Source: Priapulus caudatus
Taxonomy: Eukaryota; Priapulida; Priapulimorpha; Priapulimorphida; Priapulidae
Direction: 5' to 3'
Assembly: GCF_000485595.1 (NCBI RefSeq)
Contig: NW_014577831.1
Coordinates: 74,154-98,158, forward strand
DNA length: 24,005 bases
The notes under the pieces were generated by a model. That model was not told the origin of the DNA. It did no database searches and worked only from the letters and a program-made list of their open reading frames with translations. The position numbers were made by a program, and so were the translations under genes. Positions 1-9,251 of the stretch are shown here, piece after piece (within the stretch, counting starts at the first letter, position 1; the number at the start of each line of letters is the position of its first letter).

Positions 1-126
1 CTTTGTCGTCATACATTACACACATTATTACATATAGACCATGACATGGGTTAATAGAATGGATGCTAATTTAACGTGATTATCAGCGATATACGTACTA
101 CGCTAGCTAATATATGTGTACTATTC

Positions 127-1743
127 TCAGTGACCATAATAATTTGGTTTTCTAGATATGCGGCCTGATCTTGTAACGTTTTCATTGGACCTAATTTGAT
201 TCCAGTCCCTCTGATTTGGATCTATTATCACTTCGTCCCTTTGCTGTCTTTCTACCACTTCTCTCTCTTCTTCTACCACTTCCCTCTCTTCTTCTACCAC
301 TTCGAAGGTACTTAGCACTCTCTCATTTGGCTCAATAAGTACCGTGTCATACTCGTAGAACAACAATGGATCAGTTACTTTGACACGTTCCGTATCTCTC
401 TGTATTTTTGTCTGACTGTAAGACACTTTCAATTGTCTACGATGCACTGTTACGATTTTGATTCCCCGATGAATCTCATAAGCCAAGTCTGATTTTCTTT
501 CTAACACTTTATAAGGACCAATCCACTTATACTGCAGTTTGAAGTTTCTTCCAGGTTTCGGTTTGTTTCTCACAAAGACATAGCTACCAACTCTCAATGG
601 CGCTTCCTCCCTTGTTCTTTTGCAGTGCGAATGAAACTGTCTCTCTAGCTCCTTCTCTGTGTTTCTGACAACTTCCATTCTTGTACGTCTGAGAGCAGTT
701 ATCAGTCTGTTTCCATACGCTGAATTTGTTTTTGTTTGCAGCTTTCTGCTAGGGGACGGATAGAGAACGTCGACAGGCAAATTCGGCTCCTGACCGAATA
801 GCACGTAATACGGAGACTTTTTAGTAGACGCGTGGATTGCTGTGTTATAATTAAATAGCGCAACATTTATCCACTCCTCCCAATCCGACCCTTCTGAGTT
901 CACATATGCTCTGAGCAGTTGCAAGATGGATTGATTCGTGCGTTCCAACATGCCATTACTCGCTGGGTTCCATGGTAGCGTATATGTCTTGCGTATTCCT
1001 AGCAAACTATAAACTTCCGTCATGAGTGCAGACGTAAAGTTTGCACCTCGATCCGAGTGTAGCTTCATGGGTACTGAGTACTTGCATATCCAATTGTTCA
1101 CAAAAACCCTTGCTACTGTTAATGCTGTACAGTCTTTTATTGGGTACGCTTCTGCATACTTGGAGAATGCATCTTGTACTACTAGCAGATGCCTATGTCC
1201 TATTCCGGGGGAACCCACATTAAAAGACAATATATCAAAAGCTACTCTGTCAAACGGCTTTGACTCTGATCTAGTGGCCTCACTCGCATGTGGGTTTGGG
1301 TTTGTCGTACTCTTAGTCATGGCGCAAATTGCACACTTCTTTAGCATGTTTTTGATATCTGTATACATGCCATACCAGACAAATCTGTTCGTTACCTGAT
1401 CTCTCGTTTTTTCTACCCCAAAATGCCCACACAAATCATGTACCTGACTAATGATTGTTTCCCTGACTTTGTCCACTGCTGGGACCAATATACGGCATTG
1501 ACCGTCTCGTTCCAGATACAACACTTCTGCTTTAATACGCATGTTGCGAACATTATCTCTGTACCAATTTGTCTCCTTGACTGTATCACACTGAATACTA
1601 TTTACAGATGCGGTGCCCTCTACTACGTACTTCAGCTGCTGAAACAGCAGGTCCCCGTACTGCGCACCTTTTACGACAGTCAGATCTTGGTTGTATTCGC
1701 CGTTTTGAGTAGCAGACGACTTCAGATTGTGACAGCTTTTCAC
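127..1743 (-). CDS. Ty3 integrase (C-terminal part of Pol)
   Basis: This 538-codon open frame encodes a retroelement integrase, which inserts the cDNA into the host genome. The N-terminal zinc-binding HHCC module is H102, H107, C137 and C140. The catalytic triad is D170, D231 (in HSDRGANF) and E267 (in NGMLERTN), with the canonical 35-residue spacing between the last two. The C-terminal third carries a GPYKVLER-type domain, then an acidic EVVEEER segment repeated in tandem (about residues 481-497), and ends in an SGRISRKPNYYGH tail typical of these proteins. The open frame begins at a GTG, so this is not an independent start; it is the continuation of Pol after a frame change near 1745-1800. 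Unlike the rest of the element, this module keeps all its key residues. Confidence 0.93.
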   Translation of the reverse strand: MKSCHNLKSSATQNGEYNQDLTVVKGAQYGDLLFQQLKYVVEGTASVNSIQCDTVKETNWYRDNVRNMRIKAEVLYLERDGQCRILVPAVDKVRETIISQVHDLCGHFGVEKTRDQVTNRFVWYGMYTDIKNMLKKCAICAMTKSTTNPNPHASEATRSESKPFDRVAFDILSFNVGSPGIGHRHLLVVQDAFSKYAEAYPIKDCTALTVARVFVNNWICKYSVPMKLHSDRGANFTSALMTEVYSLLGIRKTYTLPWNPASNGMLERTNQSILQLLRAYVNSEGSDWEEWINVALFNYNTAIHASTKKSPYYVLFGQEPNLPVDVLYPSPSRKLQTKTNSAYGNRLITALRRTRMEVVRNTEKELERQFHSHCKRTREEAPLRVGSYVFVRNKPKPGRNFKLQYKWIGPYKVLERKSDLAYEIHRGIKIVTVHRRQLKVSYSQTKIQRDTERVKVTDPLLFYEYDTVLIEPNERVLSTFEVVEEEREVVEEEREVVERQQRDEVIIDPNQRDWNQIRSNENVTRSGRISRKPNYYGH

Positions 1744-1802
1744 ACAGCATTCTTGTTGATTGCCTTCTGGTATCCAACTTTTAGTGTATCAGCTATGACA
1801 TT

Positions 1803-3098
1803 TTATTGGCTGCGAATATAGCTAATATCAAAACTATAGGGCTGCAACGCTAACCACCAACGTGCTATTTTTGCATTCGTCTGACTCAAGTCTCGTATAT
1901 ACTGTAGTGGTTTATGATCACACTTCAAGGTGAATTTCTCCGCACCCAACAGATAATATCGAAACTGAGTAATTGACCAGTAAATGGCATATGCTTCCTT
2001 CTCAATCGTAGACCATCTCCTTTCTGTGTCACTCAGCTTCTTCGAGATGAATGCAACTGGCTTCGGAATGTCATCTCCATCAGCCTCGTACTGTGACAAC
2101 ACACCCGCTATGGCACGATCAGATGCGTCTGTGTGTACTATAAATGGTCGCCTGAAGTTAGGAAAGCTCAATACCTTGTCCGTACATAACACTTCCCTCA
2201 ATTTATCAAACTGTAAGCGGTGCCTCTCGTCCCATTGCCACTTAGCATCATTTCTTGTCAGGTCAAACAGTGATGCCGTCAACTCGGCAAACTCTGGAAC
2301 GAATTTCCTATAGTAGTTCGCGAAGGCCAAAAATCTCTTCAACTCTGCCTTGCTCACAGGTTCGGGATATTTGCGAATCTTCTCTAACTTCCCCACATCC
2401 ATTTGTACGCCTCGCTCCGAAATTCGGTGACCCAAGTAACACACTTCTGGTTGAGCAAAATAACATTTTTTCAGTTTTAAAATTATTCCCGAATCTCGCA
2501 TTTTCTGTAGTGTTTTCTGCAATCGTGTTAACAATAACTCTAAAGTCGGTGCTCCAATAATGATGTCATCTAGGTATCCTGCCACCTGTTCCTTACGTAA
2601 GTCCTTGAGCAAGCGATTCACAAACATTTGATATGTGTACGGTGCCCCACTTAACCCATAAGGCATTTTGTCGTAACAATATTGCTCTCCCGTATATACA
2701 ACAAACGCTGTTTTCTTCTGGTCTTCTGTTGCAACTGCTATCTGATGATAACCTTGAGCCGCATCTAAAACTGTAAAGTACTTGCAACCTCGTAACGTAT
2801 CGAACAACTTTTCCGGTTTTGGCATTATGCAATCACCCGCTGACTTCGTCTCTGCATTTAACTGCCTGTAATCTATTACTAGGCGTTTCCCGCCACATTT
2901 CTTATATACTAACATGCACGGTGCGCTGAACTGTGACGCGCACGGACGTATGACGTTTTTCTTCAATAAACTCTGGATTTGATTATCCATCTCTTTACGC
3001 TCGTGCCATGCGCACTTATAGGGCCTGCGTCTAACGGACTTAATATCTGACTTTAACTCGATTTTGTGCGTTACTAACTCGCGATTCACCTCTCCCAA
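1803..3098 (-). CDS. Ty3 reverse transcriptase and RNase H
   Basis: 431 codons covering RT followed by RNase H. RT copies the genomic RNA into cDNA and RNase H removes the RNA strand. RT motifs seen are LDAAQGYHQI with catalytic D112, the MPYGLSGAP segment near 145-153, and the YLDD box at 175-178. RNase H has D324 in HTDAS, E368 in EKEAYAI and D394 in CDHKPL. The frame ends at TAA 1803-1805, and recognisable coding continues for about 20 codons beyond it before a TGA, so the TAA is a disabling change. At the N-terminal side the frame overlaps the protease frame by a few bases; homologous-looking sequence passes from one frame to the other near 3105, implying a one-base indel. The listed start is only the first permissive codon of the open frame. 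Confidence 0.94.
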   Translation of the reverse strand: MGEVNRELVTHKIELKSDIKSVRRRPYKCAWHERKEMDNQIQSLLKKNVIRPCASQFSAPCMLVYKKCGGKRLVIDYRQLNAETKSAGDCIMPKPEKLFDTLRGCKYFTVLDAAQGYHQIAVATEDQKKTAFVVYTGEQYCYDKMPYGLSGAPYTYQMFVNRLLKDLRKEQVAGYLDDIIIGAPTLELLLTRLQKTLQKMRDSGIILKLKKCYFAQPEVCYLGHRISERGVQMDVGKLEKIRKYPEPVSKAELKRFLAFANYYRKFVPEFAELTASLFDLTRNDAKWQWDERHRLQFDKLREVLCTDKVLSFPNFRRPFIVHTDASDRAIAGVLSQYEADGDDIPKPVAFISKKLSDTERRWSTIEKEAYAIYWSITQFRYYLLGAEKFTLKCDHKPLQYIRDLSQTNAKIARWWLALQPYSFDISYIRSQ

Positions 3099-3715
3099 AC
3101 GATTCTCTGTACATAGGTAAATACATCCTCATAGCGCGACAAAACATTCAACACTTCATGCTTAAATGCCACCGGAGCATTAACTTTTTGCACGAACTCG
3201 GGGTTTAACGTAACAACCGACTTGCAAAATGCATAACTTACCTCTTTTACAACCGCCGTGCTAGACGCGAAGTTTAACTGCACTTCATGTTCCCTTAGAA
3301 AATTTGAACCGAGTAAACATACACCATTGGTACTAATAACGTGGAACTTATGGTGAGCACTCAAACCTTCAAGCTGTAACGTAGCCACAACTGTACCGAT
3401 CAAGTTGAGCTTCATGCCATCAATGGTACAAGCCGAAGAAACAGCGCTAGGCTTTATCTCTAAGTTACTGATAAACTGTTGACTAACAATCGAGATGGAC
3501 GCCCCTGAATCCAATGTCACTTGTGTAGCCTGTCCGTTTACACATCCCGTGATGCAGGTATCCTTGGCCGCCGTTGTTCTGGCGTGTTCTTCCGTTTCTA
3601 CTGACGGTCCTACTGGTGGTACGGGGTGTTCGGGTGAACCCTTTCCTGAACCCCACTTTGGTTTTCTTGGTGCTGCAGTCTCCGTGGACAGGAGCGACGT
3701 GAATGCATTCCCTGG
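3086..3715 (-). CDS. Ty3 aspartic protease region of Pol
   Basis: The open frame runs from just after a stop at 3716-3718 to TGA 3086-3088. The protease signature TLDSGASISIVS is at about 3517-3482, with an intact catalytic Asp, and a flap-side LLGSNFLREH motif lies about 70 residues later. The segment ends in SRYEDVFT, the linker usually found just before Ty3 RT. The frame is -1 relative to gag and overlaps it by about 105 bp (3610-3715), consistent with expression by -1 frameshifting in the ancestor; I see no canonical heptameric slippery site in gag frame in the part I translated. Its start is not an ATG because it is read as part of a polyprotein. Confidence 0.82.
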   Translation of the reverse strand, partial: PGNAFTSLLSTETAAPRKPKWGSGKGSPEHPVPPVGPSVETEEHARTTAAKDTCITGCVNGQATQVTLDSGASISIVSQQFISNLEIKPSAVSSACTIDGMKLNLIGTVVATLQLEGLSAHHKFHVISTNGVCLLGSNFLREHEVQLNFASSTAVVKEVSYAFCKSVVTLNPEFVQKVNAPVAFKHEVLNVLSRYEDVFTYVQRIVWER

Positions 3716-4393
3716 TTACACAACCAGCATATACGGCAGTGCTGCTTTGTATGTCCGTGTTTACCGCATCCTTAACACGTGGCTCCTTTGATGTAATTAC
3801 GCTTCAGGGTGTAAACCTCTGCCACTACTTCTGGATCTGCGTCGGTCGCCTTCTCGCTGTAACTGGAAACCGTCGACAGTTCCACTCTGTATGCCATAGT
3901 AACTGCATCGTAAAATGTTACCGGACTTGTTGTCGCCAAGACAAAACGTCTGATATTAGGTCGCAGTTTCTGTAGGAAATGTTCACGTGCCAGCACATCT
4001 AGCACTTCTGCCGACATCTCTGGAAATGCACGCACTGTTTTTAAGTGAAGACGGGACGAAAACTTTTCTACCGATTCGCCCAACTCATGGTTGATGGTGT
4101 ACCAACTCTGGATCGCTGCTTGACGTTGTACCGGTGTAACCTCCAATAGTTTAGCGCTCGCCGCAGAGTAACTGAGCTTTTCATCTGCTGTAATGCGATT
4201 GAACTTGTTGAGAGCTTCGTCACGTAGGCTGACTCGTAGCCATTTTGCTGCTACACTGTCTGACCAGTCATTTAACTTCTTGTACGTATTGAAAAGGTCT
4301 AAAATTTGGTTGACTTCCGCTCAGCAATGGCGGTGCAGATATCGTGTGACTTCGACTTGACTGTCGCTCTGCAGTGGTATCCGACTGAGACAT
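3610..4393 (-). pseudogene. Ty3 gag, broken (frameshift and stop in zinc knuckle)
   Basis: Gag forms the capsid and nucleocapsid of the particle. An ATG at 4393-4391, 14 bases beyond the primer-binding site, opens a short N-terminal frame. Near 4300 the recognisable capsid-like sequence continues in another frame, open from 4320 to 3772 and including RNWYTINHEL-like and HFLQKLRPNIRRF-like segments. At 3772-3774 a TAA falls between the first and second cysteines of a CCHC knuckle. Beyond it the same frame completes that knuckle (GKHGHTKQHC) and shows a second one (CWLCNQGMHSRRSC), then stops at 3610-3612. Two tandem CX2CX4HX4C knuckles with one interior stop indicate a decayed gag rather than a natural end. 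Confidence 0.8.
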
Positions 4394-4406
4394 GGTTCCG
4401 ATGAAT

Positions 4407-4418
4407 CCGCTGCCACCA
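4407..4418 (-). promoter_or_regulatory. Primer-binding site of the Ty3 element
   Basis: On the minus strand the 12 bases TGGTGGCAGCGG begin one base after an LTR end reading ...TTTATTACA. A TGG-starting tRNA complement directly downstream of the 5' LTR is the standard minus-strand priming site. I did not assign the tRNA. The position, between LTR and gag ATG, supports it. Confidence 0.7.
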
Positions 4419-4419
4419 G

Positions 4420-4692
4420 TGTAATAAAGTAGTGTTCCCGTGTAATGACGTAGGCACTAGTTTAATGAGGACGCTGCAGAGTAATGACGACAAAGTCTCT
4501 CTCGTATAACGTAGAGTAACTGAGTTTATTAAGAACGACCAGCAACGGTACGACAGCACGTCATAACGACGTCAGCTCACAACTGTTACTCACAAAGCGT
4601 ATCTCTCCCGCTCTGGTTATCCCGCTCTGGTTCTCCCGCCGAATATATATCTATGGCGCCGAATATATAGCGCCGCTATCAGCTAATTTACA
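4420..4692 (-). repeat. Probable Ty3 5' LTR
   Basis: The downstream boundary is well supported: on the minus strand ...TTATTACA ends one base before the primer-binding site. An AATAAA poly(A) signal lies at 4530-4525 and a TATA-rich promoter-like block at about 4645-4670. The upstream boundary is inferred from a TGTAAATTAG start at 4692; an alternative TGTATG start is 4696. No second copy is in the window, so length (about 273 bp) is an estimate. Confidence 0.5.
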
Positions 4693-5007
4693 TACAATGG
4701 AATGCCCATATGACAGAGAATTAACTGCAGACGCAGTGTTGAGTTAATCCTTCTAGAGGCAGAGCGACATTAATTTCGCCTCCCGTAGAATGGGCAGAAC
4801 GACATAAATGTCGTTTTTACCAAAGCCATTTATAACAGCCTCTCTGATTGGCTAAAGCCTAGATTTCAATGTTTAGTTGGTCTGGTTATCACGAGAGGGC
4901 TCTGATGTTTACGAAACGGCACACTTTAGGATGAAATCATGGTAAATGTTCATTGAATCACCAAATTGACAAGGTTATAGACCCGAAAGTAAAAAAGTTG
5001 TTTCAAG

Positions 5008-5130
5008 ATGGCGACTTCCAGTAAATCACCACGTCGTTCTGTGCGAAATAGGCCCCGTTCGTTTAATATACTGCAAGTTGTGGGACTTCTATATGATTCT
5101 GATGATGAAGAGGAGGTTGTAGATAGTGGT
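5008..5130 (+). pseudogene. Interrupted acidic ORF, 5' part (41 codons)
   Basis: Forty-one codons from ATG 5008 to the target-site duplication GTGGT (5126-5130). It starts MATSSKSPRRSVRN, basic, then turns acidic (YDSDDEEEVVDSG). The last base before the insertion ends a codon. The 3' part continues in the same frame at 11720 if the retrotransposon and one target copy are ignored. This looks like the N-terminus of a DNA transposase or other acidic nuclear protein. It has no recognised domain. Confidence 0.5.
5126..5130. repeat. Target-site duplication, left copy (GTGGT)
   Basis: GTGGT directly flanks the outer end of the left LTR and is repeated exactly at 11715-11719 outside the right LTR. 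Five-bp duplications are usual for BEL/Pao integrases. Confidence 0.93.
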
Positions 5131-5432
5131 CGTAACGCTTATACCAACAGCAGTCTTTAACACCAATTCATCCGTTCATCATTTATTCTATCATCGACGA
5201 ACTTCGACGATGATCATAGACGAAAGCTTGACGTATCGTTGACTCTGGTATTCTTCCGTTACACACTGAACCGTATACAAAGCACTCGACCGTTGTAACT
5301 CACAAAGCCTACTGCCTGCGTTCACTGCTTTGCACCCGAACCCACCCAAAACCAAAACCAAAACCAAAACCGTCCGGACTATCATACGCGAAAAGACGTC
5401 ATTTAGGAAGTAATTGTTGGTTGGCCGCTACA
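5131..5432 (-). repeat. BEL/Pao 3' LTR
   Basis: Matches 11413-11714 over 302 positions without gaps, with 11 substitutions by my hand alignment. On the minus strand it starts TGTAGCGGCC. The terminal CA of the other copy is CG here, one of the 11 differences. An AATAAA poly(A) signal is at 5187-5182, about 50 bp before the LTR end. A run of four TTTTGG-type hexamers lies at about 5345-5372. The 64-codon open frame inside it is an incidental reading of LTR sequence. Confidence 0.97.
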
Positions 5433-5624
5433 TACCGGCCCCTTAATTGTGGCCTTATACACAATTATCTTGATACAAAAACGGCCAACATAAACTAAAT
5501 CGTTCTAACAAAACCAACCGCAATCTCCAACTCTTTGCAACATTCTAAGTGTTCCTCAAGACAGACAAAATATTCGCGACGACAATCAAAACTTTCCATC
5601 CCTGCACAGCTAGCACACTAATCA
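5433..5624 (-). other. BEL/Pao 3' untranslated segment with polypurine tract
   Basis: Between the integrase stop and the 3' LTR there is no coding signal. Adjacent to the LTR the minus strand reads AATTAAGGGGCCGGTA, a plausible plus-strand primer. Confidence 0.55.
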
Positions 5625-6572
5625 TTAGTCTGATCCCAGAATGAGACAAAGTTTTGCCACAGGACGCGTTAATAGTGTCGAGGCGGTCTTGACCTTTACC
5701 ACCCTCACAATGCCGTTCTTGTCTTTCATGACATCCTGGATTCTTCCAATGTTCCAAGCGTGCCTTGAAAGGTTATCTGCAATCATCACGAGGTCACCAA
5801 CCCGCATATTTCTTCTCTCCTTTGCCAACTTTTGTCTACTTTGGAGAAGAGGTAGATATTCCTTCCTCCATCTTTCCCAGAACAGATCCGCCAAGTATTG
5901 GATTCGTCTCTGCCTTCTCCTGGAGTAGTTGTCTGTCTTGACAAAGGTTCCTGGAGTGAACCACTCTCCCGGACGTAGGAGTAACAGATGATTTGGAGTG
6001 AGCACGTTAAGGTCGTTGACACTGTCTGATGCTGCTATCAGCGGACGTCCATTCAAGATGGCCTCTACCTTGCAAAAAAGCGTCTGCAGCCCTTCGTCGT
6101 CCATTCTTACAGTCTGCTCATCCATAACGGAATACAACACCTTCCGTACAGATCTGATGAGCCTCTCCCACACACCGCCAAAATGTTAAGCCGATGGTGG
6201 GTTAAACTCCCACGGAACTCCAATCCGGAGCATGTTCCCGTGCATCCTATCTAAGTTCCACCTCTGGATCTCCTCTCTAATCTCTCTCTCTCTCTTTGCG
6301 CCCACGAGGTTAGTCCCGTTATCCGATCTCATAAAAACAGGTTTACCTCGGCGAGCTATGAATCGGCGGATGGCATTAACGCACGAATCCGTATCGAGAG
6401 AGAACGCTACCTCCAGCTGAACTGCACGCGTGACCAGGCACGTGAAGATTACTCCGTACAGCTTGACCATACTCCTTCCGCGCTTCAGTTCAAATGGCCC
6501 GAAGAAATCTAGTCCGACTTTGCTAAACGGTGGCTCGTCAGGGATCAATCTCTCACTGGGCAAGTCAGCCAT
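5625..6572 (-). pseudogene. BEL/Pao integrase core and C-terminal domain, one in-frame stop
   Basis: Two collinear pieces in one frame, 6572-6186 and 6185-5625, separated only by TAA 6186-6188. The first piece has VGLDFFGPFE (first catalytic Asp), then FTCLVTRAVQLEVAFSLDTDS and MRSDNGTNLVGA (second Asp). The stop falls just after FNPPSA, and the text resumes HFGGVWER, which holds the catalytic Glu. The C-terminal 110 residues (RRQRRIQYLADLFWERWRKEYL, then a KERRNMRVGDLVMI segment) match the DUF5641-type tail of BEL/Pao integrases. An expanded (GA)n stretch makes a REREIREE insertion next to the second Asp. Integration would be impossible from this copy because the stop removes the Glu. Confidence 0.93.
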
Positions 6573-7130
6573 CTTCTGTGTGCCACAGGGAGCCCTATAC
6601 TATATTTCCTACATGTCACGCACTTAGAGACTAGAGCTTTCAGAGCAGTGTGAGCACCTAGAATCCAGTACTTCTGTCGAATAACAGACAAGATTGCGTT
6701 CTTCCCTAAGTAAACAAGACATGTGTGCCTCTTCCATGAGTAGTGTAGAGATTGTAGATTCTTTCGGTAACACCACGGGATGTTTCGCCTCATATGGCAA
6801 GTCTGCCTTTTCTAGCCTACCTCCTACTCGCAGCAATCCATTAAACACAAAGGGATCCAGTCTGTAGAGCTTCGACGACTTCTTGAGCCTTCCAGGATCT
6901 CCTAAATGGATGCTCCGAAGCGTTTCCAATTCTTCTGGGAAATGCGAGTGTTGCACGTATCATATAAGCGCGTCCTCTGACCTCTTCAGCACTTGTAAGG
7001 TCAGTCGAGCAACTTTGATTTGTTCGGTGGCCTTCTGTAGTCTGCCATTTCTTTCCTTCACGACAGCATCTCCCACCGCCCTTTCACATCTTAATGGGTC
7101 GGTTTCATAAGACTCGATATCTATCTTGAT
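6573..7130 (-). pseudogene. BEL/Pao RNase H-integrase linker and integrase zinc domain, broken
   Basis: Downstream of the TAG at 7131-7133 the same frame continues with a charged linker, a TGA at 6960-6962, then the YVQHSHFPEEL segment that normally precedes BEL/Pao integrase. It moves to another frame near 6715, covering the zinc domain (AILSVIRQKYWIL ... KCVTCRK), and back near 6578 into the core. In the zinc domain the first His is present and the CX2C pair is present. The position of the second His, HX4(H)LG in relatives, reads Tyr (VYLG). Order and spacing leave little doubt about identity. Confidence 0.87.
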
Positions 7131-9251
7131 CTACCGTGTCCGCTTTACGGCAAGTTGTAGGTTGTCCATATCAATCATCAGCCATCCGGTTACTCTTTTC
7201 AGCTTCGACCAGTCTGAGAAACTCGCCATTAGCCTCTCCATTCCGTCGCATGACTCGGATATGACTGTCGGGATCGTGTTGACCATCTTCTTCACCTCGG
7301 CATAATCAACTGTCATAGTAGTATCTTGCGGAAAACTTGGCCATTCAGACTCTGCTTTCCACAAGAAATCCGGCCCGTTGAACCACAGGAAGTGCTGAAC
7401 GAAGTTGGTAATAGCCATTCCTCTCGATGCACAATCTGCTGAGTTATGTTTCGTGTTCTCACAGTGCCACTGATCCACCTGGGTTGCCTCATAAATAACA
7501 GCTAGCCGATTTGTGACAAACGTATGGAAGCGCAAGTTCCTGTTGGCTATGTACCGCAGTACCGATGTACTGTCTGTCCAGTAGAAGGTCCGGTCAATGG
7601 AATAACCTAGTTGTTCCAAAATCATCTTGCAGAGTCTCACGGCCACCGCTGCTGCGGTGAGCTCCATCCTGGGCACTGTTACAGCCTTCAAGGGGGCAAC
7701 TCTGGCCTTTCCCAAAGGAAAGGAACATTGGACCTGTCCACTATCATGAACGAGGCGCAAATAGAATACCATTCCAAGACTCATGTCACTGGCATCTGAG
7801 AAACTATGCAGTTGGCAAAACACAACATTGCCAAAGTTCTGTGGTTTATAGCACCGTTTGATCGTCACATTTTCCAGGCCTTGAAGTTGACTCAGCCAGT
7901 CGTTCCAATGTCTCAGATCGGCACTTGTGATCTCCTCATCCCATCCAATTTGACGTTTACACAATCCCTGAAGTATGGACTTGGCGATCAGCACAAAGGG
8001 AGATGCCGCTCCAAGGGGATCGTACACTAAACTCACTATCGACAGGATACCTCGTCTTGTGGCTGGTCTATCTCGCACCTGAATCTGAAATCCAAGCGAG
8101 TCATTCTCAATGGACCAGTAGACACACAGGGCTCGTTCACTTGGCAATTCTGTACCCGGACTCCACAGCTTTACTTCTTTAGCTCGACCAACCTCTGGCA
8201 CAGATTCCATTACTGCCGGGCTGTTACTGATTCATTTTATTAAACGGAACCCTCTTTTCTTGCACATCATAGTCAGATCTCGAATGAGCAAAACCGCCTC
8301 CTCATCTGAGGGAACCGAAGTTAGGCAATCGTCCACATACATGTTCTCCATCACTGTATCTGCGACCAGTTGGTCGAACTCTTTTCCATTCTCCTTTACC
8401 GTACGCTGAAGGGCGTAGTTGCACACACTAAGAGATAACGTTGCCCCGAAGAGGTGAACTGTCATTCTGTATGCGACTGGTTCCTTCTCCATGTTGCCCG
8501 TCCCCCACCAGTAAAATCGCAGATAGTCTCTATCGCTCTGTGCTACCTTCACCTGATAAAACATGGCCTCCACGTCTCCAACAATTGCTACATTCTCTCC
8601 GCGGAACCTTAGAATAACACAGAGAAGATTATTGATAAAGTCGGGTCCCTGTAGGAGCTCACTATTCAGTGATACACCCTGGTACTTAGCTAAACAGTCA
8701 AACACTACACGTATCTTCTGCTTTTTCTTGTGGTAGACCTCATGGTGTGGGATATACCAGACTTTCCCGTTGTCCGATTCCTTGCGCGCAAGCTCTGCAT
8801 AGCCCTTGCGTATTAACTCTTCCATGAACCTTACGTAATCATTCTTAAATTTAGGATCTCTGTTCAGTCTGTTCTGTAGGTTTCGGAATCGCCGTAACAT
8901 ATATGTAGAGTTATCTGGCAATGTGACGTTGCGGTCCCGAAAGGGAAGAGCAATGCAGTAATGTGCTCCCTCCCGATGGATTGACTCACTGACCTGTCGC
9001 CAGAAACTTCCGTCCTCCATAGAGTTCTCTCTCTTGTCATCTATCAGGCGTTCCGGGAAGTTAAAGTCCATAGATTTACTCACCATTTCCTCTAACTGCC
9101 TATCATCCCGAATACTATTTTCGATGTGTACCTTGTTCACTTCAGGGGTTGGGTTGTCTCTAATTACGTTCCAGACGATCCATCCGACTCTGGTCCTTGT
9201 TGCATGCGGTGATCCAGTGGCACCCGTGAGAACATCAAATGGAGTATAGCA
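7131..9251 (-). pseudogene. BEL/Pao reverse transcriptase and RNase H, one in-frame stop
   Basis: One frame from 9251 to the TAG at 7131-7133, interrupted only by TGA 8232-8234. Within the 302-codon upstream piece counted from 9140, RT shows GDVEAMFYQVKV with D189 and the MYVDD box at 267-271. The sequence runs GFRLIK, TGA, then ISNSP, a junction with no loss of collinearity, so the stop is a point change. The downstream piece has the SLVYDPLGAASPFVL segment characteristic of BEL/Pao, then RNase H with D139 (SFSDAS), E183 (RMELTAA) and D213 (WTDSTSV), and ADCASRG. Catalytic residues of both activities are intact. Before GTG 9140 the frame already encodes the PFDVLTG...VGWIVWN segment, so the real domain extends upstream. 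Confidence 0.95.

Larger units (their letters stand above)
127..4692 (-). mobile_element. Ty3-type (Gypsy-like) LTR retrotransposon, degenerate, 3' end outside window
   Basis: Read on the minus strand the order is probable 5' LTR, primer-binding site, gag with two CCHC knuckles, aspartic protease, reverse transcriptase, RNase H and integrase. RNase H before integrase, with integrase last, is the Ty3 order. The copy is broken. The gag start and gag core lie in different frames (switch near 4300), a TAA interrupts the first zinc knuckle, the protease-to-RT linker changes frame near 3105, and RT-RNase H stops (TAA 1803-1805) before the integrase frame opens. Positions 1-126 show no polypurine tract and no match to the 5' LTR, so the 3' LTR lies left of the window or is lost. 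No envelope-like ORF is seen. I cannot place it in a named lineage. Confidence 0.93.
4744..5130 (+). mobile_element. piggyBac-like left end and start of interrupted acidic ORF
   Basis: Begins with TTAA (4744-4747) followed by TCCTTCTAGAGGCAGAGCGA, which resembles the TTAACCCTT...GAGCGAC-type ends of many piggyBac elements. A subterminal perfect palindrome with arms AACGACAT/ATGTCGTT lies at 4798-4815. An ATG at 5008-5010 in good context (CAAGATGG) opens an acidic, Ser/Asp-rich ORF (YDSDDEEEVV near its end) like the N-termini of piggyBac transposases. The ORF is cut at 5130 by the BEL/Pao insertion and resumes at 11720. The family call rests on the terminal motif and general composition; no catalytic domain is present. 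Confidence 0.4.

Noticed and set aside
1-40. Twelve bases at the window start matching the minus strand of the Ty3 LTR (CTTTGTCGTCAT)
   Set aside because: Opposite orientation to a 3' LTR and the match does not extend; likely coincidence.
1022-1821. Plus-strand frames of 125 and 132 codons opposite the Ty3 integrase
   Set aside because: Antisense shadows of a gene whose domains and catalytic residues are on the minus strand.
5191-5385. 64-codon frame in the left LTR and its twin at 11476-11673, beginning with a hydrophobic leader-like stretch
   Set aside because: Both lie wholly within LTRs and read through the TTTTGG repeat. The similarity between them is due to LTR identity, not to a gene family.
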